Below are positions 44,253 through 55,797 of a DNA stretch of 64,000 bases, piece after piece. This stretch comes from Melastoma dodecandrum (Eukaryota > Streptophyta > Magnoliopsida > Myrtales > Melastomataceae). The notes under the pieces were generated by a model, which worked only from the letters and a program-made list of their open reading frames with translations, was not told the origin of the DNA and made no database searches. The stretch's first letter is position 1; each line of letters starts with the position of its first letter. Location: positions 5,518,001-5,582,000 of the forward strand of contig JARUPY010000474.1 in the NCBI GenBank assembly GCA_029817715.1, in the 5' to 3' direction. The position numbers were made by a program, and so were the translations under genes.

Positions 44253-44454
44253 CATTATGAATTTGAGTCGAGGAGGGAAATGCATCAGGGAGTACGGCTG
44301 CGTGATACGATGAAGTAGCAGAGGATGGATGCCCGATGTGGAAGCTTGGGAGGCTCCGACCCGTCGATAGGCTAGAGAAGTCGAGGTCAGGCCACCGGAA
44401 AAGGGAGCGGATCGGCAGGGAAAGGGCCAAAGCATCGGCTATTGCTCTTTGCAA
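44253..44454 (-). CDS. Lone first-exon-like ORF, unrecognised
   Basis: From ATG 44454 it reads MQRAIADALALSLPIRSLFR and continues Ser-rich to IHNAG, where a strong donor (G|GTAAGTAGG) sits at about 44252. The start is rich in Ala, Leu, Arg and Ser with few acids, as in mitochondrial or plastid presequences. No following exon is visible to the left, where the copia remnant begins. It is divergent from the acidic-protein gene (600 bp apart). Family not recognised. Confidence 0.4.
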
Positions 44455-45068
44455 GAGGATATAATCTCCGGCAGGTGAACTAGTTCTTTTCGTGCCTTTG
44501 TCGAATTAAAACAATTCCACATATACACGATAAGACAAGTCTGACTTAGTTTTTTTGAATCGTGTCAACAACGAATATCAGTTCTTTGTTTCGCCAGCCA
44601 CAACTTGTGCAATAATTATTGGAAGAGTCTGGAATTTAATGCAAAAAAATAAACTAATAATAATTTTGTTTTTTCATAAATTTTTGTGAAACCCGTTATC
44701 ATATTTGGGCCGGTTGAAAGCCCAAAGCCCAAAATGGGGACAAGGAGACGACGTGCCCTCCAACCCCCCCCCGGACGCACGCGGGAATCACGTGACATCC
44801 TCCGGATCAGGCGGGACGTGCCGAAGAAAGAAAAGAGAGAAAAAGAAGAAGGGAAGAGAAAGCAAAGCAAATCACGGGACCTCAGGAAAAACAATTCCCC
44901 CCTTCGTCCGCCGTCAGATCCCCTCCACGTCACCGATCCTCGTAACGGCAGATCCTACGGCCCAGATCCTCCCCCCAAAATCTACTATCCCAACCCTTCC
45001 CCACACATCTCTCTACCCCCCGCTCCCTCCGATTCTAGGGTTTCCTACTCGATCGGAGTTCCCCGTTG

Positions 45069-45080
45069 ATGATCGACTGA
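45069..45080 (+). promoter_or_regulatory. Minimal upstream ORF of the acidic-protein gene
   Basis: ATG ATC GAC TGA ends 3 nt before the main ATG at 45084. Very short upstream ORFs so close to the start can make ribosomes bypass or reinitiate. Confidence 0.4.
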
Positions 45081-45083
45081 GGG

Positions 45084-47013
45084 ATGAATTCTGACGACGA
45101 GGAGGTCGGGTTGGATCCTGAGGAGGTGGAGGGTGAGGAGGAGGAAGGGGATAAGAAGGTCATGGTGCTGGACGACGAAGACGACGAGGACGTCGAGGAG
45201 GCGGTGGATGATGATGATGACGAGGACGAGGACGCCGACGGCGATGAGGATGAGGAGGAGGACGGTGTCCAGAACCAGGACGAGGACGGGGAAGGTCTCC
45301 ACGTCGTCCGGACGAACGGTTACGAGGAGGCGTCGGAAGAAGACGACGATGAAGAGGACGAGGACGTGCAGGAGGTCGTTGATATGAAGTTTGAGGAGAG
45401 GAGGACGGAGGTTAGGGGCGATAGGGAAGCGACTGAAGTGAAGGAGGAAGAGGACGAAGACGAGGATGGGGTCGAGAGTCACGAAGTGGATGAAGACGAC
45501 GGCGATGAGGACGAATCGTCTAGCGACGACGAGGTAGATGTGGATGACGAGGAGGACGAAGATGTCCACGAAGTCCTTCAATCGTCCGATGGGCCTCCTC
45601 CTGTGTATTCCGTGGATGACAAGGAGGACGAGGACGACGATGACGAAGATGCGGAGGCAGAGGAGGAGGACGACGATCGGGAGGTTGTGAAGGTTAGCGA
45701 CGAGGAGGAGGAGGTAAACTACCCTAATTCAGATCTTCCTCTTTCTATTCGTATGATGACTTTCTGCCTGCTGATTACTATTTTTTTCGCAGCAGGGGAT
45801 TGATTTTGTGGTTCAGTTTATGCTTTTATATATTTCTCTCTAGGCAATCCTTCTGTTCCCATATCTGGGATACGCGTGTGTTCTAAGGGGTTTGCTTGAT
45901 TTTGGCTGTTGGGTATTCATTTTTTCCCTTTTGTTTTATGTTTTCGATCTTTGGTTGATATTTGTTCTAGTTGGGATGAAAGGGCTTTTGGGTGTGGATC
46001 TGATCTGATGGTTATTATGCCCTTTTGCTTGTTTTTCCGGCTTCCTGTGATTCTCAAAGAGTAGGTAGAGATGGGCGTTTAGCCGATGCAGCAGGCTGTG
46101 GAATTGGGTCTGGTGTTGTGGTATATTTTAGGACCAAGCTGGCCTTTTCTATTCGATTTTGATTTGTGGATGATCCCATGTTTTTACATGGGCTTTTTGC
46201 CTTTTGTGATAAAAAAAAAGGGAAAATATGCCAGGCAAGTTGTCCTGTGACCATCGGGTGGTGTTAATTGCCTTTGAATGTTTGTGTTTGCCTTGTGTGT
46301 TGGGGCTCCCCCCTTGAGTTAGGTTGTGCTGTTGGCTTTCACGAATCAGTTATAAAGGTCCGGTCGTGTCTCGATACTTGCCATGTGGTTCATCTTTCGC
46401 TGTTGGCCTTGTGTTCGTCGGGCAGTACAATATTAACCCACTTGGTTGCGGCATCATCTGTGGCAATTTGGGTTACAGAGAAAAGGATAGGAAAGCTGAT
46501 GTGGAGAAGAAATAAACAAAGCAACCGTGCTTTTCACTGGGCTTTGGTGTTCGTCTTCGTTTATTCTTTTTTGGTTTAAAACTGTTTTGCCATTTGCATC
46601 TAAAGACCAGCCCTTTGATCCCAAGACTCGGTCCATGATCATTTACCCACATGGTCAATTTGGTTCCCCCTGGGTATTGACTCGTTGAGTTACATGGGTT
46701 TCGGATTTTATAGGACGATAGTGGCGCGCAGTATGTCATCAGGCCGCTGGCTCGGGCTGAAGAGGACGAGGAAGACGGGAGTGACTTCGAGCAGGAGGAG
46801 AATGGCGATGGGGAGAACGGGGAGGCAGAGTTTGACATGGACGACGACAGGGATGGCGAGGGCACTGATGACGAAGATGCTGAGGAAGAGGACGGTGTTG
46901 ACAATGGCGACGTCGGGGTGGAGGATCCGCCAAAGAGGAAGAGGCCACGTAGGGACGCCGACGATTCTAGCGACAGCGACGTGGAGGATGACGAGAGGCC
47001 TCCTAAGAGATAA
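45084..47013 (+). CDS. Highly acidic nuclear protein, two exons
   Basis: Exons 45084-45713 and 46714-47013, joined in phase 0 across a 1,000-bp GT-AG intron, give 309 residues. The product is mostly Asp and Glu from residue 4 onward (DDDDDEDEDADGDEDEEEDG and similar). After the intron comes the conserved-looking block DDSGAQYVIRPLARAEEDEE, and the C-terminus carries a basic nuclear signal (PPKRKRPRR) and ends ERPPKR. Plant proteins of this form are often annotated by composition as nucleolin-like or VHS3-like, names without functional support. Acidic histone-chaperone-like or nucleolar roles are possible but unproven. The ATG is preceded by a 3-codon upstream ORF (45069-45080). 44455-45083 is promoter and leader. 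Frame is intact. Confidence 0.82.
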
Positions 47014-47064
47014 GAGATTTGGTTGGGTGGCGCGAGGCAGTGTAGGCGACAAAGAGGACTATGG

Positions 47065-47127
47065 CCTCTCTCTCTCTCTCAAGAACTCTCGCGGAGACAT
47101 CTTGGCTTATATATATATATATATATG
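47065..47127. repeat. CT and TA microsatellites in the 3' UTR
   Basis: A (CT)n run near 47066-47080 and a (TA)n run of about ten units near 47108-47127, downstream of the acidic-protein stop. Confidence 0.8.
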
Positions 47128-47399
47128 TCGATGTTGTTGGGTTAGCGTTAGTTGGTTTTGTTTTTCCTTAGTTTCTTTTTTTGGGTTAGGACCATCTATG
47201 TGGTACGAAGATATTGTATTTTTGTACATGTCCGCAGCTTTTTAGGAGGTCAAAATGATGAAGTTACACAGATTTTGGTTGGACGGGCCTTTGGCTTTCT
47301 GATCGTCGGCATAAAACAGGCTCCATTATTACGTTCCATCATCTTATTTATCCATCGTTTTGGTATCACATGATCATATCGTTGTCTTGCTCACAGCGT

Positions 47400-47700
47400 A
47401 AGGCATGCTGCCGCCAGTTTTGGGGCCACAGGTGGGACCTCGAGATGCTGCCGTCCACTCCATTTGGGGAAGAAACCTCCAGGAATGCTCTCGTTGCCGG
47501 ACCCATAAATTATCTCGAGTATCTCCACAGGAGTCTGTTCTTATGCGAATGAGTTCTCGTCCCCAGCCAACTACCCTCCACACCCAGTTGCCAGGGGACT
47601 ACGAGGCCCTCCATTGCCAAGCTTGTTCCTGAGCTTCGATATGCGTTCTATGAACTTTGCCACGGTATTGCCGTAGTGCTCCACTTGCATGTCTGCCCCT
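47400..47700 (-). pseudogene. Unrecognised coding-like remnant
   Basis: The minus strand reads ADMQVEHYGNTVAKFIERIS and KLRNKLGNGGPRSPLATG after a possible acceptor (AATGTAG, about 47695). Then, past a stop near 47585, it reads VEILEIIYGSGNESIPGGFF. Codon-like, helix-rich sequence over two blocks suggests a broken host gene; I cannot name it. Confidence 0.35.
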
Positions 47701-47795
47701 ACATTTATGACTATGAAGAAATTAAGAGCTAATTATCTCATAGATATTTTGTAATTTACAGGTTGTTTAGCATCCCTGCACCGAAGAAGTAACGG

Positions 47796-48083
47796 CTAGG
47801 CTTTCCACATGGCTCGTTGGGCGAGATTGTTGATTTGCTCGAGTCCTGATAATTTGCTCATATTAGGTTTCGGACGCACGGGAAGCCGCAAAATGGAATT
47901 TTTCAGCCCAAAATAATCAGATCTCATGATCAAGAGCTCCACGTGTGACTCCTCTAACGATATCCAGGCGCACGTGATCACGAACCTCTCGAACGATCCG
48001 ATAGGTGCTAGCCTCTTGGATCGTACACGGAAGCAAAACTTATCTCCTTTTAAAACTGTTTTAGATTTCTTTGTTTTCACCAA
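47796..48083 (-). CDS. Hypothetical 95-residue ORF
   Basis: ATG 48083 to TAG 47796. Basic start (MVKTKKSKTVLKGDKFCFRV), no known motif. It lies upstream, same strand, of the remnant at 47400-47700, so both may belong to one lost gene. Could also be chance. Confidence 0.25.
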   Translation of the reverse strand: MVKTKKSKTVLKGDKFCFRVRSKRLAPIGSFERFVITCAWISLEESHVELLIMRSDYFGLKNSILRLPVRPKPNMSKLSGLEQINNLAQRAMWKA

Positions 48084-48508
48084 AAGGATGGATTGATTGT
48101 CTCACATGTTCCGTTTCAATGTTCCGTTTTATTTGAATAATAAATTACTTTCCAAAAAGTAATGTCCGCGGGAATAAAACAAAGCTTGAGCCTCTTTTTC
48201 TTTTCTTTGAAAATTTCTATAAATATAATATGAAAATAAGTAACAAATATTCCTTTTAACAGGCAGTGACACGCACGTGGATTATAATAATTTGATCAAA
48301 AATTGATTTTCTCAAATAAAATATCTAGGAGATCAAATATAAATAAATCTTAAATACTTATTTAATATCCTTTATCTAATAGAAACAGCCTCAAATAAAT
48401 CCATATTCGACCTTGGTCTAAATTTTGCTTCTGATATTTTAGAATAAATTAATAATTCAATTATAAAATGATAAAATTTAGTATCCACTAAAATAATCAA
48501 TAATATAA
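48084..48508. other. AT-rich spacer
   Basis: No ORF or repeat with clear ends; flanks the copia element. Confidence 0.5.
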
Positions 48509-49386
48509 TGTTTGTGTCGACGTGCTATGCGTGCGATCATCTAGGTCCTATACACGAACGTAGTGTAAATCCACACACAAACTAAGGTCACCGTCTAGCA
48601 ACAAATTTTACTCACCCAACGTGTTAGGAAAATTATCATAAATCATAAACAACTATGAACCGATTACCGTATAATTTAATATCTTCATCTAACCGACATC
48701 CCAATTAATTTGACGTAAAATATACAACTTCACCGAATTAATTATTTTACTTGATTGTCAAGATATAATAGACTCTCTTGAATGTTAAACATTCATACTA
48801 TGACCATGGATTTTAGAGTCATTAATATCTCTATTAAGAGGCCAGGATGTCAATTTTCCAATCCAAAAGAGCGATGAATCCAATATTGTACCAACAGTAT
48901 TCTCTCTTCGCTTTGTCACACGCCCAACGATCGTATTACTCACGATCCGATTAAAGATTACTTTTAACGATGGCAAAGCGCGTAAACTCCACGCATAGAA
49001 TAAATGAAAGTCTCAAGTCAAAAGATCCATTAACCTCGTTCATAAAGAGGATTGACCAATGATGCTTAATATGTGTTATCATCTTAAACGGGTCGTGTCC
49101 AGTATCCCTAATCTCATGGTACCCATAAGTATAACTTAGATATATTATCCCTCGGTCTATCTTGACCTTAATTATACTCACCGTAGATCTAAATGTCCAT
49201 GTCCCCTCTAAACATCTATCCGATTACGGATTATTTAGGGTTAATATACTCATTAATCTGTGGAACTTATCATTAATAACTTTACGTGTAGAAAAGTAAA
49301 ATACTCAATGATAAATACTCGTATTTATTAATTATTTATTCCCAAATATAATAAAGTGTCTTGGCACATAAGTGCACACACTAACA
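48509..49386 (-). repeat. 3' LTR of the copia element
   Basis: The inner border is clear: minus strand TGTTAGTGTGTGCAC starts at 49386 after the polypurine tract. The outer border at 48509 (plus strand TGTTTGTGTCG) is the best TG candidate but cannot be checked because the partner LTR and the second TSD are outside the window. Confidence 0.6.
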
Positions 49387-49399
49387 ATCTCCCACTTGT

Positions 49400-49527
49400 A
49401 TTATTGCCAAGCACTATGGACTCGAAGTCCTAGGCTCCTCACATAGGTCTCATGCTTCTGCAGAGGTAAGGCATTTGTGAGTGGGTCCGCGATATTCTTG
49501 CTCGTATCAACTCTGCTAAGGAACAGG
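49400..49527 (-). pseudogene. Copia pol, last codons
   Basis: The minus strand reads DTSKNIADPLTNALPLQKHE then MRPM-like end sequence, the RNase H terminus (ADPLTK motif) of copia pol. It joins 62830 across the Tekay TSD TCACC. Confidence 0.75.
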
Positions 49528-49532
49528 TCACC

Positions 49533-51393
49533 TGAAAGGATCTCGGATTTCATAAATTTTTTAAAAAAATTCATTCCCCAATTGTCGTCGCAATTCGGTT
49601 CAAATTCATTACAAATTCAACCCCTCATGTCCAATTTTTACAACTTTAGATACTCAGACATATGAGAAATTCCTAAGACCTGCGAGGGACTATAAAAATG
49701 TTAGGGAACAACCTAAGTATGCAACAATGATGAGAAATGTCACCCATTCGGTCCACCGCAAGCATCGTGTGCAAATTGGCGTTACTACACCGTTTCGTGG
49801 TCATAGATGCGCTTCGGATGGCCAGCTTCTACCGGCCTTATTCTAACCTTTCTTGGCCATCCATTCCTCCATTCCGAGGGTGGAAAATGAGCATTCCAGC
49901 CCTCGCACAAGTACACATATGACAGCCCTCTATCGATGGTAACATCCACATTACGTTCGCTCGTTTCAACCGAACTTTATCTAGTTCGATCTCACCTCCC
50001 AACCGCCCGCGAGCATGACTTCCGTGCATCGATTCGCATGAGGGACAAGCCTCTCTAGGCCTACAAAAGACTCCAATTCAGTTCCCACGTTCCAGCCACT
50101 CGGCCGCTCAAATTTCGATATGTAAGTCTCGTAGTTCCGCTCAAAGAGCGTGGTAAAGGATTGCAACCTTTACAAGGTCCGACACTCCTTTTTTCCATCT
50201 TTGGTTCCCTTCTTTCCAGCCCCGAAAGACCGAGTTCCGACCTCCAAGGGTCGACCTTACACTCATCCAACCTAACCTTCCGTCGTGTCGACGATCCCAT
50301 CACTACAACTACAACTCCAACCGAGATGGGTCCGGGGCGGCCTCCTTTCTTTCCCAACGTCCGACCACCCCCCCTTAACCCATTCAGACTCACCACAAAT
50401 CTCATATTCACAATAGCAATATCCCAACAAATAAGGTGCAAACGAAGAAGAATCGGAGAAGGGTCACGGAGCATGCCTCCCGTTAGCTTCCGCACACAAC
50501 CGAGCTAGTTCCCTCCTCCGACGGATGATTTTCACACTTGAAGGTTGCTCTCCTTTGGCCCTTAACCTTGGGCTGAAACGGTGCCGAGCTCTCTTCGTTC
50601 GGGAATCCACGGTGGTGGCTCTTTTTCTTTCCTCCTCCTCGGACGTGTTCCCCCGACCGCCTCCCTTCCCCCCCTTCTTCCCTTTGTGTTCGTGAGGAAG
50701 TGAGTATGCGTGTCTTCCCCTAATGGAGAGTCCGATCAGCCCTTTTGGGGGAGGGGAAATGGATTATTTTTCCCATTATTTTATTAGACTCAAAGTCTCA
50801 TCCATTCACTAAGAGTCATCTCCAAAAACTAATCCCCACTAAACACCTCCTAATGACTTAATTAAGATTCCCAATATGTTTAATTTCGATTCCGAGTCGG
50901 GCCATTTTTCGGTCAAAACGACCCCCGGGGTCGTCTCCGTAGTGTCATGGGCATGCCTAGGGGTAGCGGCCGTCGCCTTTCCATCGGCCCTTCATCGACC
51001 CAAGGCATTGAGGAGTGCCTTCCCATCGACCTTCCGAAGACACATTATGATCGGGTTTCTCTCTCTTCATCGTAGCGCGTTTGAGCGTGTCAGGGTCAGC
51101 GGCAGTCGCCCTTGCCCCAACCCATGCCGACCCGATCTAGGGCCGATCTCCAAATTCCGACACCCACATTAAAGCCTCATTTTTCGTCTTCTAGCACCTC
51201 GTGCAAGTTTCACGTTGATCCGAGAACCTGATTTTGGCGTCCGGAGCAACCCTACCCGATCCGCACCACACCCTACCGTACATACTCCTACTCATACATC
51301 GCTTATACTTAAATATTCATATACAATGCTCATTCCACCATTAATTACATGTCATATACATCGTTTAAATCACAAAAAAGTCAGGTCATTACA
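49533..51393 (-). repeat. 3' LTR of Tekay B
   Basis: Inner border after the polypurine tract (minus strand CTAATGGGGGATGGT, 51394-51408). Pyrimidine-rich blocks at 50590-50690 match 61903-61970 in the other LTR. Confidence 0.85.
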
Positions 51394-51431
51394 ACCATCC
51401 CCCATTAGGGAATTTTGTCATTGAAATTTCT

Positions 51432-53171
51432 CTACTTGAAAAGGGATGGGTACAACGCCTTCATTCGTTCTTCAAGTTCCTATGTTTGATCCTCCACTCC
51501 ATCTCCTTTACACAACACGTGCACCAACGGCGTCTTCCTTCCTCGCATGGTGCGTTCCTTACGTCCGATCACTCGTACCGGTTCCATCGTCACACTCATG
51601 TCTCCATTTACTTTCGTGGTCGTCGCTTCCACTCTTGCTTCTGGATCCGGCTCGTGCTTCCTTAGCATGGATACGTGGAAGACGTCATGACAATGAGACA
51701 ACTCCGAAGGTATGGCTACTCGGTACGCCACTATATCCACACGTTTCGTTATCTCGTAAGGTCCGATATACCTCGGACTCAACTTATGAGCTTTGCCCGT
51801 CCGGAACATTGACTTCATGGGAGAGTTTCAGAAATACCCTATCCCCGACTCCGAACTCCAAGGGCCTACTTCGTCGATCCGCATAGCTCTTTTGTCTACT
51901 TTGTGCCGTCTTCATCCTCTCTCGAACTACGACAATCACCTCCGAGGTTTCCTTTATAAGTTCCGGTCCATCGAATACTTTTTCCCCAGGCTCATTCCAA
52001 CATAAGGGTGATCGACAACATCTGCCGCAAAGAGCTTCGAACGGGGCCATTCTGATACTTGAATGGTAGCTGTTATTGTATGTGAACTCTACCAAGGGAA
52101 GATGATCCACCCAATTCCCTTTCCACTCAAGTGTGCATGCTCTTAGCATGTCTTCCAACGTTTGTATCGTTCGCTCCGTTTGTCCGTCTGTCTGAGGATG
52201 GAAAGCCGTGCTCATTTAAAGCTTTGTGTCCAGCGCCTCTTGAAGACTTCTCCACAACTTCGACGTGAACCTCGGGTCCCTATCGGACGTGATAGTATGC
52301 GGTACCCCATGGTACCTTACTACTTCACGGATATAGATCTTGGCCAACGCGTCCAAGGACCAATTTATTTGAATCGGTATGAAATGGGCCGATTTGGTTA
52401 ACCTATCCACTATCACCCATACCGAGTCCATATTGCGGCCGCCCTTACGTAAGTTCGTCGCGAAGTCCAGAGTAATGTCTTCCCACTTCCATTCGGGCAC
52501 CGAAAGCGGTTTAAGCAATCCCCCCGGTCTTTGGTGTTCTATCTTCACCATTTGGCACACGGTGCACCGACTCACATACTTCGTAATCTCCCTCTTCATC
52601 TTCGACCACCAATAGCACTTTCGTAAATTTCGATATATTTTCGTAATTCCCGGATGTAAACTATAGGCCTTCTTATGCGTCTCATCTAAAAGTCATCTCT
52701 TTACCTCGTTTTCATCCGAAACACAAGTCCTTCCTTGAAACTTCAATAATCCGTCCGCCGCGAGTTCAAAACATGTATATAACTCCGTCCAGAGTCCTTC
52801 ACGCACGATTTTCAGGTATTCGTCACGCCCTTGGGCTTCTCTTATCATCCCGATCATCTCCAGTTCAACTTGTCCTCTAGCTACACATAGTATCCCCGTG
52901 GACTCCTCTAGTCGAATATCCAAATTGCTCATTTGTTCTATCACTCGAGATTCTTCTTTCACGAGGTTCATGAGGGTCACATGTTTTCCGCTCAATGCAT
53001 CCGCCATGACAATAGTTTTTCTAGGATGATACATGATAGTGCAATCGTAGTCTTTCAATAGCTCCATCCAACGACGTTGCCTCATATTGAGCTCTTGTTG
53101 CGTGGAAAGTTACTTCAAGCTCTTATGATCTGTATCAAGCTCTTGAGCTCTTATGAACTTTTCCCCATAGA
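51432..53171 (-). pseudogene. Tekay B RNase H end, integrase and chromodomain
   Basis: Read leftward from the Tekay A junction: YGEKFIRAQELDTDHKSL and NMRQRRWMELLKDYDCTIMY (RNase H end). Then the integrase: CTVCQMVKIEHQRPGGLLKP, WEDITLDFATNLRK, ITSDRDPRFTSKLWRSLQEA and [20 protein letters not shown]. After it come SMLRKHEPDP and a chromodomain (PVRVIGRKERTMRGRKTPLV, ending WELEERMKALYPSLF). Chromodomains steer chromovirus integration to heterochromatin. TAG at 51432-51434. Several stops and shifts (for example near 53130, 52690 and 52210). Confidence 0.85.
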
Positions 53172-53176
53172 GGTAG

Positions 53177-55397
53177 TGTATCGACTTGACTTTTTATGAA
53201 GTCATGTAATTGAAGTGGAATGAGCATTGCGTGTGTATAATTTGAGTATGAGCGATGTGTGAGCAGGGGTACGTATGGTAGAGTATGGTACGAACCGAGT
53301 AAGGGTGCTTCGGACGTAAAAAATCGAAGGTGCTCGGATCGACGTGGAACGTGCACGGGGTGGTAGAGGACGAAAAATGATGTCTTAAAATGGGTGTCGG
53401 AATTTGGAGATCGGCCCTAGATCGGGTTGTCCGAGGGTCGGCGTGGGTTGGGGTTGGGACGATGGTCGCTGACCTAGGGGGCGAAGGCCGCTGCCCCTGG
53501 CATGCCCAAACGTGCTACGGTGAAGAGAGAGAAGCGCCCCAACCCGCAACCGTGAAGAGAAAGAAACCCCATCACAAGGTGACTTCGGAGGGTCGATGGG
53601 AAGGCATTCCCCGAAGCCTGGGGGCGATGGAGGGTCGATGGCCGCTGCCCCTAGGCATGCCCACGACGCTACGGAGACGACCTCAGGGGTCGTTTCGGCC
53701 GAAAAATGGCCCGACTCGAAATTGAAACTAAACACTTTGGGTGTCTTAATTAGGTCATTAGGAGGTGTTTAGTATGGATTAGTTTTTAGAGATGACCCTT
53801 AATTCGCAAGATAATCGCGGCCGAATGCAGTAGCGGTGGGATATGTGAGGGTCGATGCGGATTGAGCTAGGGTCGACGGCTGCTAACCCAGGGGGCGACG
53901 GCCGCTGACCCCCACACGCCCAGATGGCCATCCGAGAAGGGAGAGGGTGGCCGTCCCACTCATGGGGAGGGGCTTATGTGTCCCCTAAAATCCTCCTTCC
54001 CCTTGATCATGGTGACTTGGAATGGACCCTCAAGTATGAATCCTAGCCATTGGATCAACTTGACTAGTCAAGAGGGGACACATTCCCTTAAATCACTCAA
54101 AAGGGGGAATTAATTATTTGAATGACATAAAGTGGGGGGATGGGACTTGTAGTCTCAAAAACAACTGTGAAAATAATCTTTCCCCTCCCCCAAAAGGCTG
54201 ATCGGAGCTCCCCACACACGCACACAAGGACATCCTCACGAACACAAAGGGAGGAAGGGGGAGGAAGGGAGGGGGCGGAGGAAAGCACGTCCGAGAGAAG
54301 AAGGGAGGAATAAAGCCGCCACCGTGGATTCCCGAACGAGGAGAGCTCGACGCCTGTTCAGCTTGAGGTTAAGGGCCAAGGGAGGGCAACCTTCAAGCTT
54401 GGAAATCGTCCGTCGAAGGATGGAGCTAGCTCGGTTGTGCTCGGAAGCTACCGGGAGGTATACTCCGCATCCCTTCTCCTATTTCTTTCGTTGCACCTTA
54501 ATTGTTGGGATTTGCTGCTATGAATATGAGGTTTTGGTGAGTCCAAATGGGTCAAGGGGGTGGTCGGTCCTTGGGGAGGAGAGGGGAGGCCGCCCTGAAC
54601 CCATTTCGGTTGGGGTTGTTGAATAGCGTTGCGATCGTCGTCACAACGGAAGTTTCTGTTAGATAAGGGCATGGTCGACCCTAGGTGGTCGGAACTCGAT
54701 CCCTCGGGGATGGAAACAATGGAAATAAAGATGAGAAAAAGGGGTGCCGGACCATGAGATGGCCGCACTCCCTCATTGCGCTCCTTGAGCGGAACTGCGA
54801 GACATACGTCTCGGAACTTGATCGGTCGAGAGCCTGGAATGTGGGGGCTGAATGGGAGTCCTTTGGGGCCTAGAGAGGTTGGTCCCCCAAGCGAGTTGAG
54901 GCTCGGAAGTTATGCTCGGGGGTGGTTGGGAGGTGAGATCAAACTAGACATAGTTCGGTTGAAACGAGCGTAAGTAATCGATCGTTGGTGTCGAAAGGGG
55001 CTGCCTTATGCGCGCATGTATGAGGATCGAGATGTTGAATTTCCGCCCTCTGAATGAGGGAGAGGATGGCTAAGGAAGGCTGAATTTGGGCCGATTGGAT
55101 TCAGCCATCCGAGGGTGCGTCCGTAACCGCGTAAATGGTGTTGTCATGCGAAATGGTACCCGATACTTGGGACGAGCCAAATAGAGGGTGTTCCTTGTCA
55201 TTGTTGCTCATTTAAGCCATTCACTAACATGTTTCTAGTCCTTCGCAGGTCTTATGAGTTACTCGTGCATTTATGTTTCGAAAGTTGTAAATAAGCGGAC
55301 ATGAGGGGTTGTATTTGTAACGAACTTGTACCGATTTGCGACGACAATTGATGAATGAATTTTTTTTTTAAATTCAACAATAGTTGTGATCCTTTCA
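53177..55397 (+). repeat. 5' LTR of Tekay A
   Basis: 2,221 bp. GC-rich words such as GGGTCAGCGG/CCGCTGACCC recur at 53470 and 53880-53910. Matches the inverse of 49533-51393 over most of its length. Confidence 0.85.
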
Positions 55398-55400
55398 AGT

Positions 55401-55412
55401 TGTATCAGATCT
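55401..55412 (+). other. Primer-binding site of Tekay A
   Basis: TGTATCAGATCT lies 3 nt after the LTR. It resembles TGGTATCAGAGC, the site complementary to initiator tRNA-Met used by chromoviruses, with two mismatches. Confidence 0.65.
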
Positions 55413-55797
55413 TAGGTTGATGTTGGAGTGATAAGGATGGGAATTTTAATTGGTTTTCGAGTCGAAAATCTCATATAGTTGCATATGCATGCGGCGGGGT
55501 GTGTCGAAATGGTGTTTAGGTGCTTTGTTTGCGTTCTTTGTTCGAAAACAGTGAATGAAAATGTTGTTTGTTTTTCCGAATTGGGTGCGGATGATGAGAT
55601 ACGAGAATGAGTTAATTTGAGGGAAATGTGGATGTCGACGTCGGGACGCCATGAGTTTGGCGAAGGGAATGAGTGGAAGGGCGTTGGAGGCATGGTGTTC
55701 CCGAAAATGAGGCTTAAATCGGCCGGAATAGCATTGTACTATTGGATAAATAACACATGCTTATGTACGTGGAACGGAGTGAAAAATAAGGGGTAAC

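Noticed and set aside
45045..45581. Long minus-strand and alternative plus-strand open frames across the acidic-protein exon
   Set aside because: They are shadows of the GAC/GAG repeat (reading Val/Leu/Ile or Arg/Thr runs) and lack any domain.
47108..47127. TA run as a regulatory TATA region
   Set aside because: A simple microsatellite in a 3' UTR; no gene starts downstream in a suitable place.
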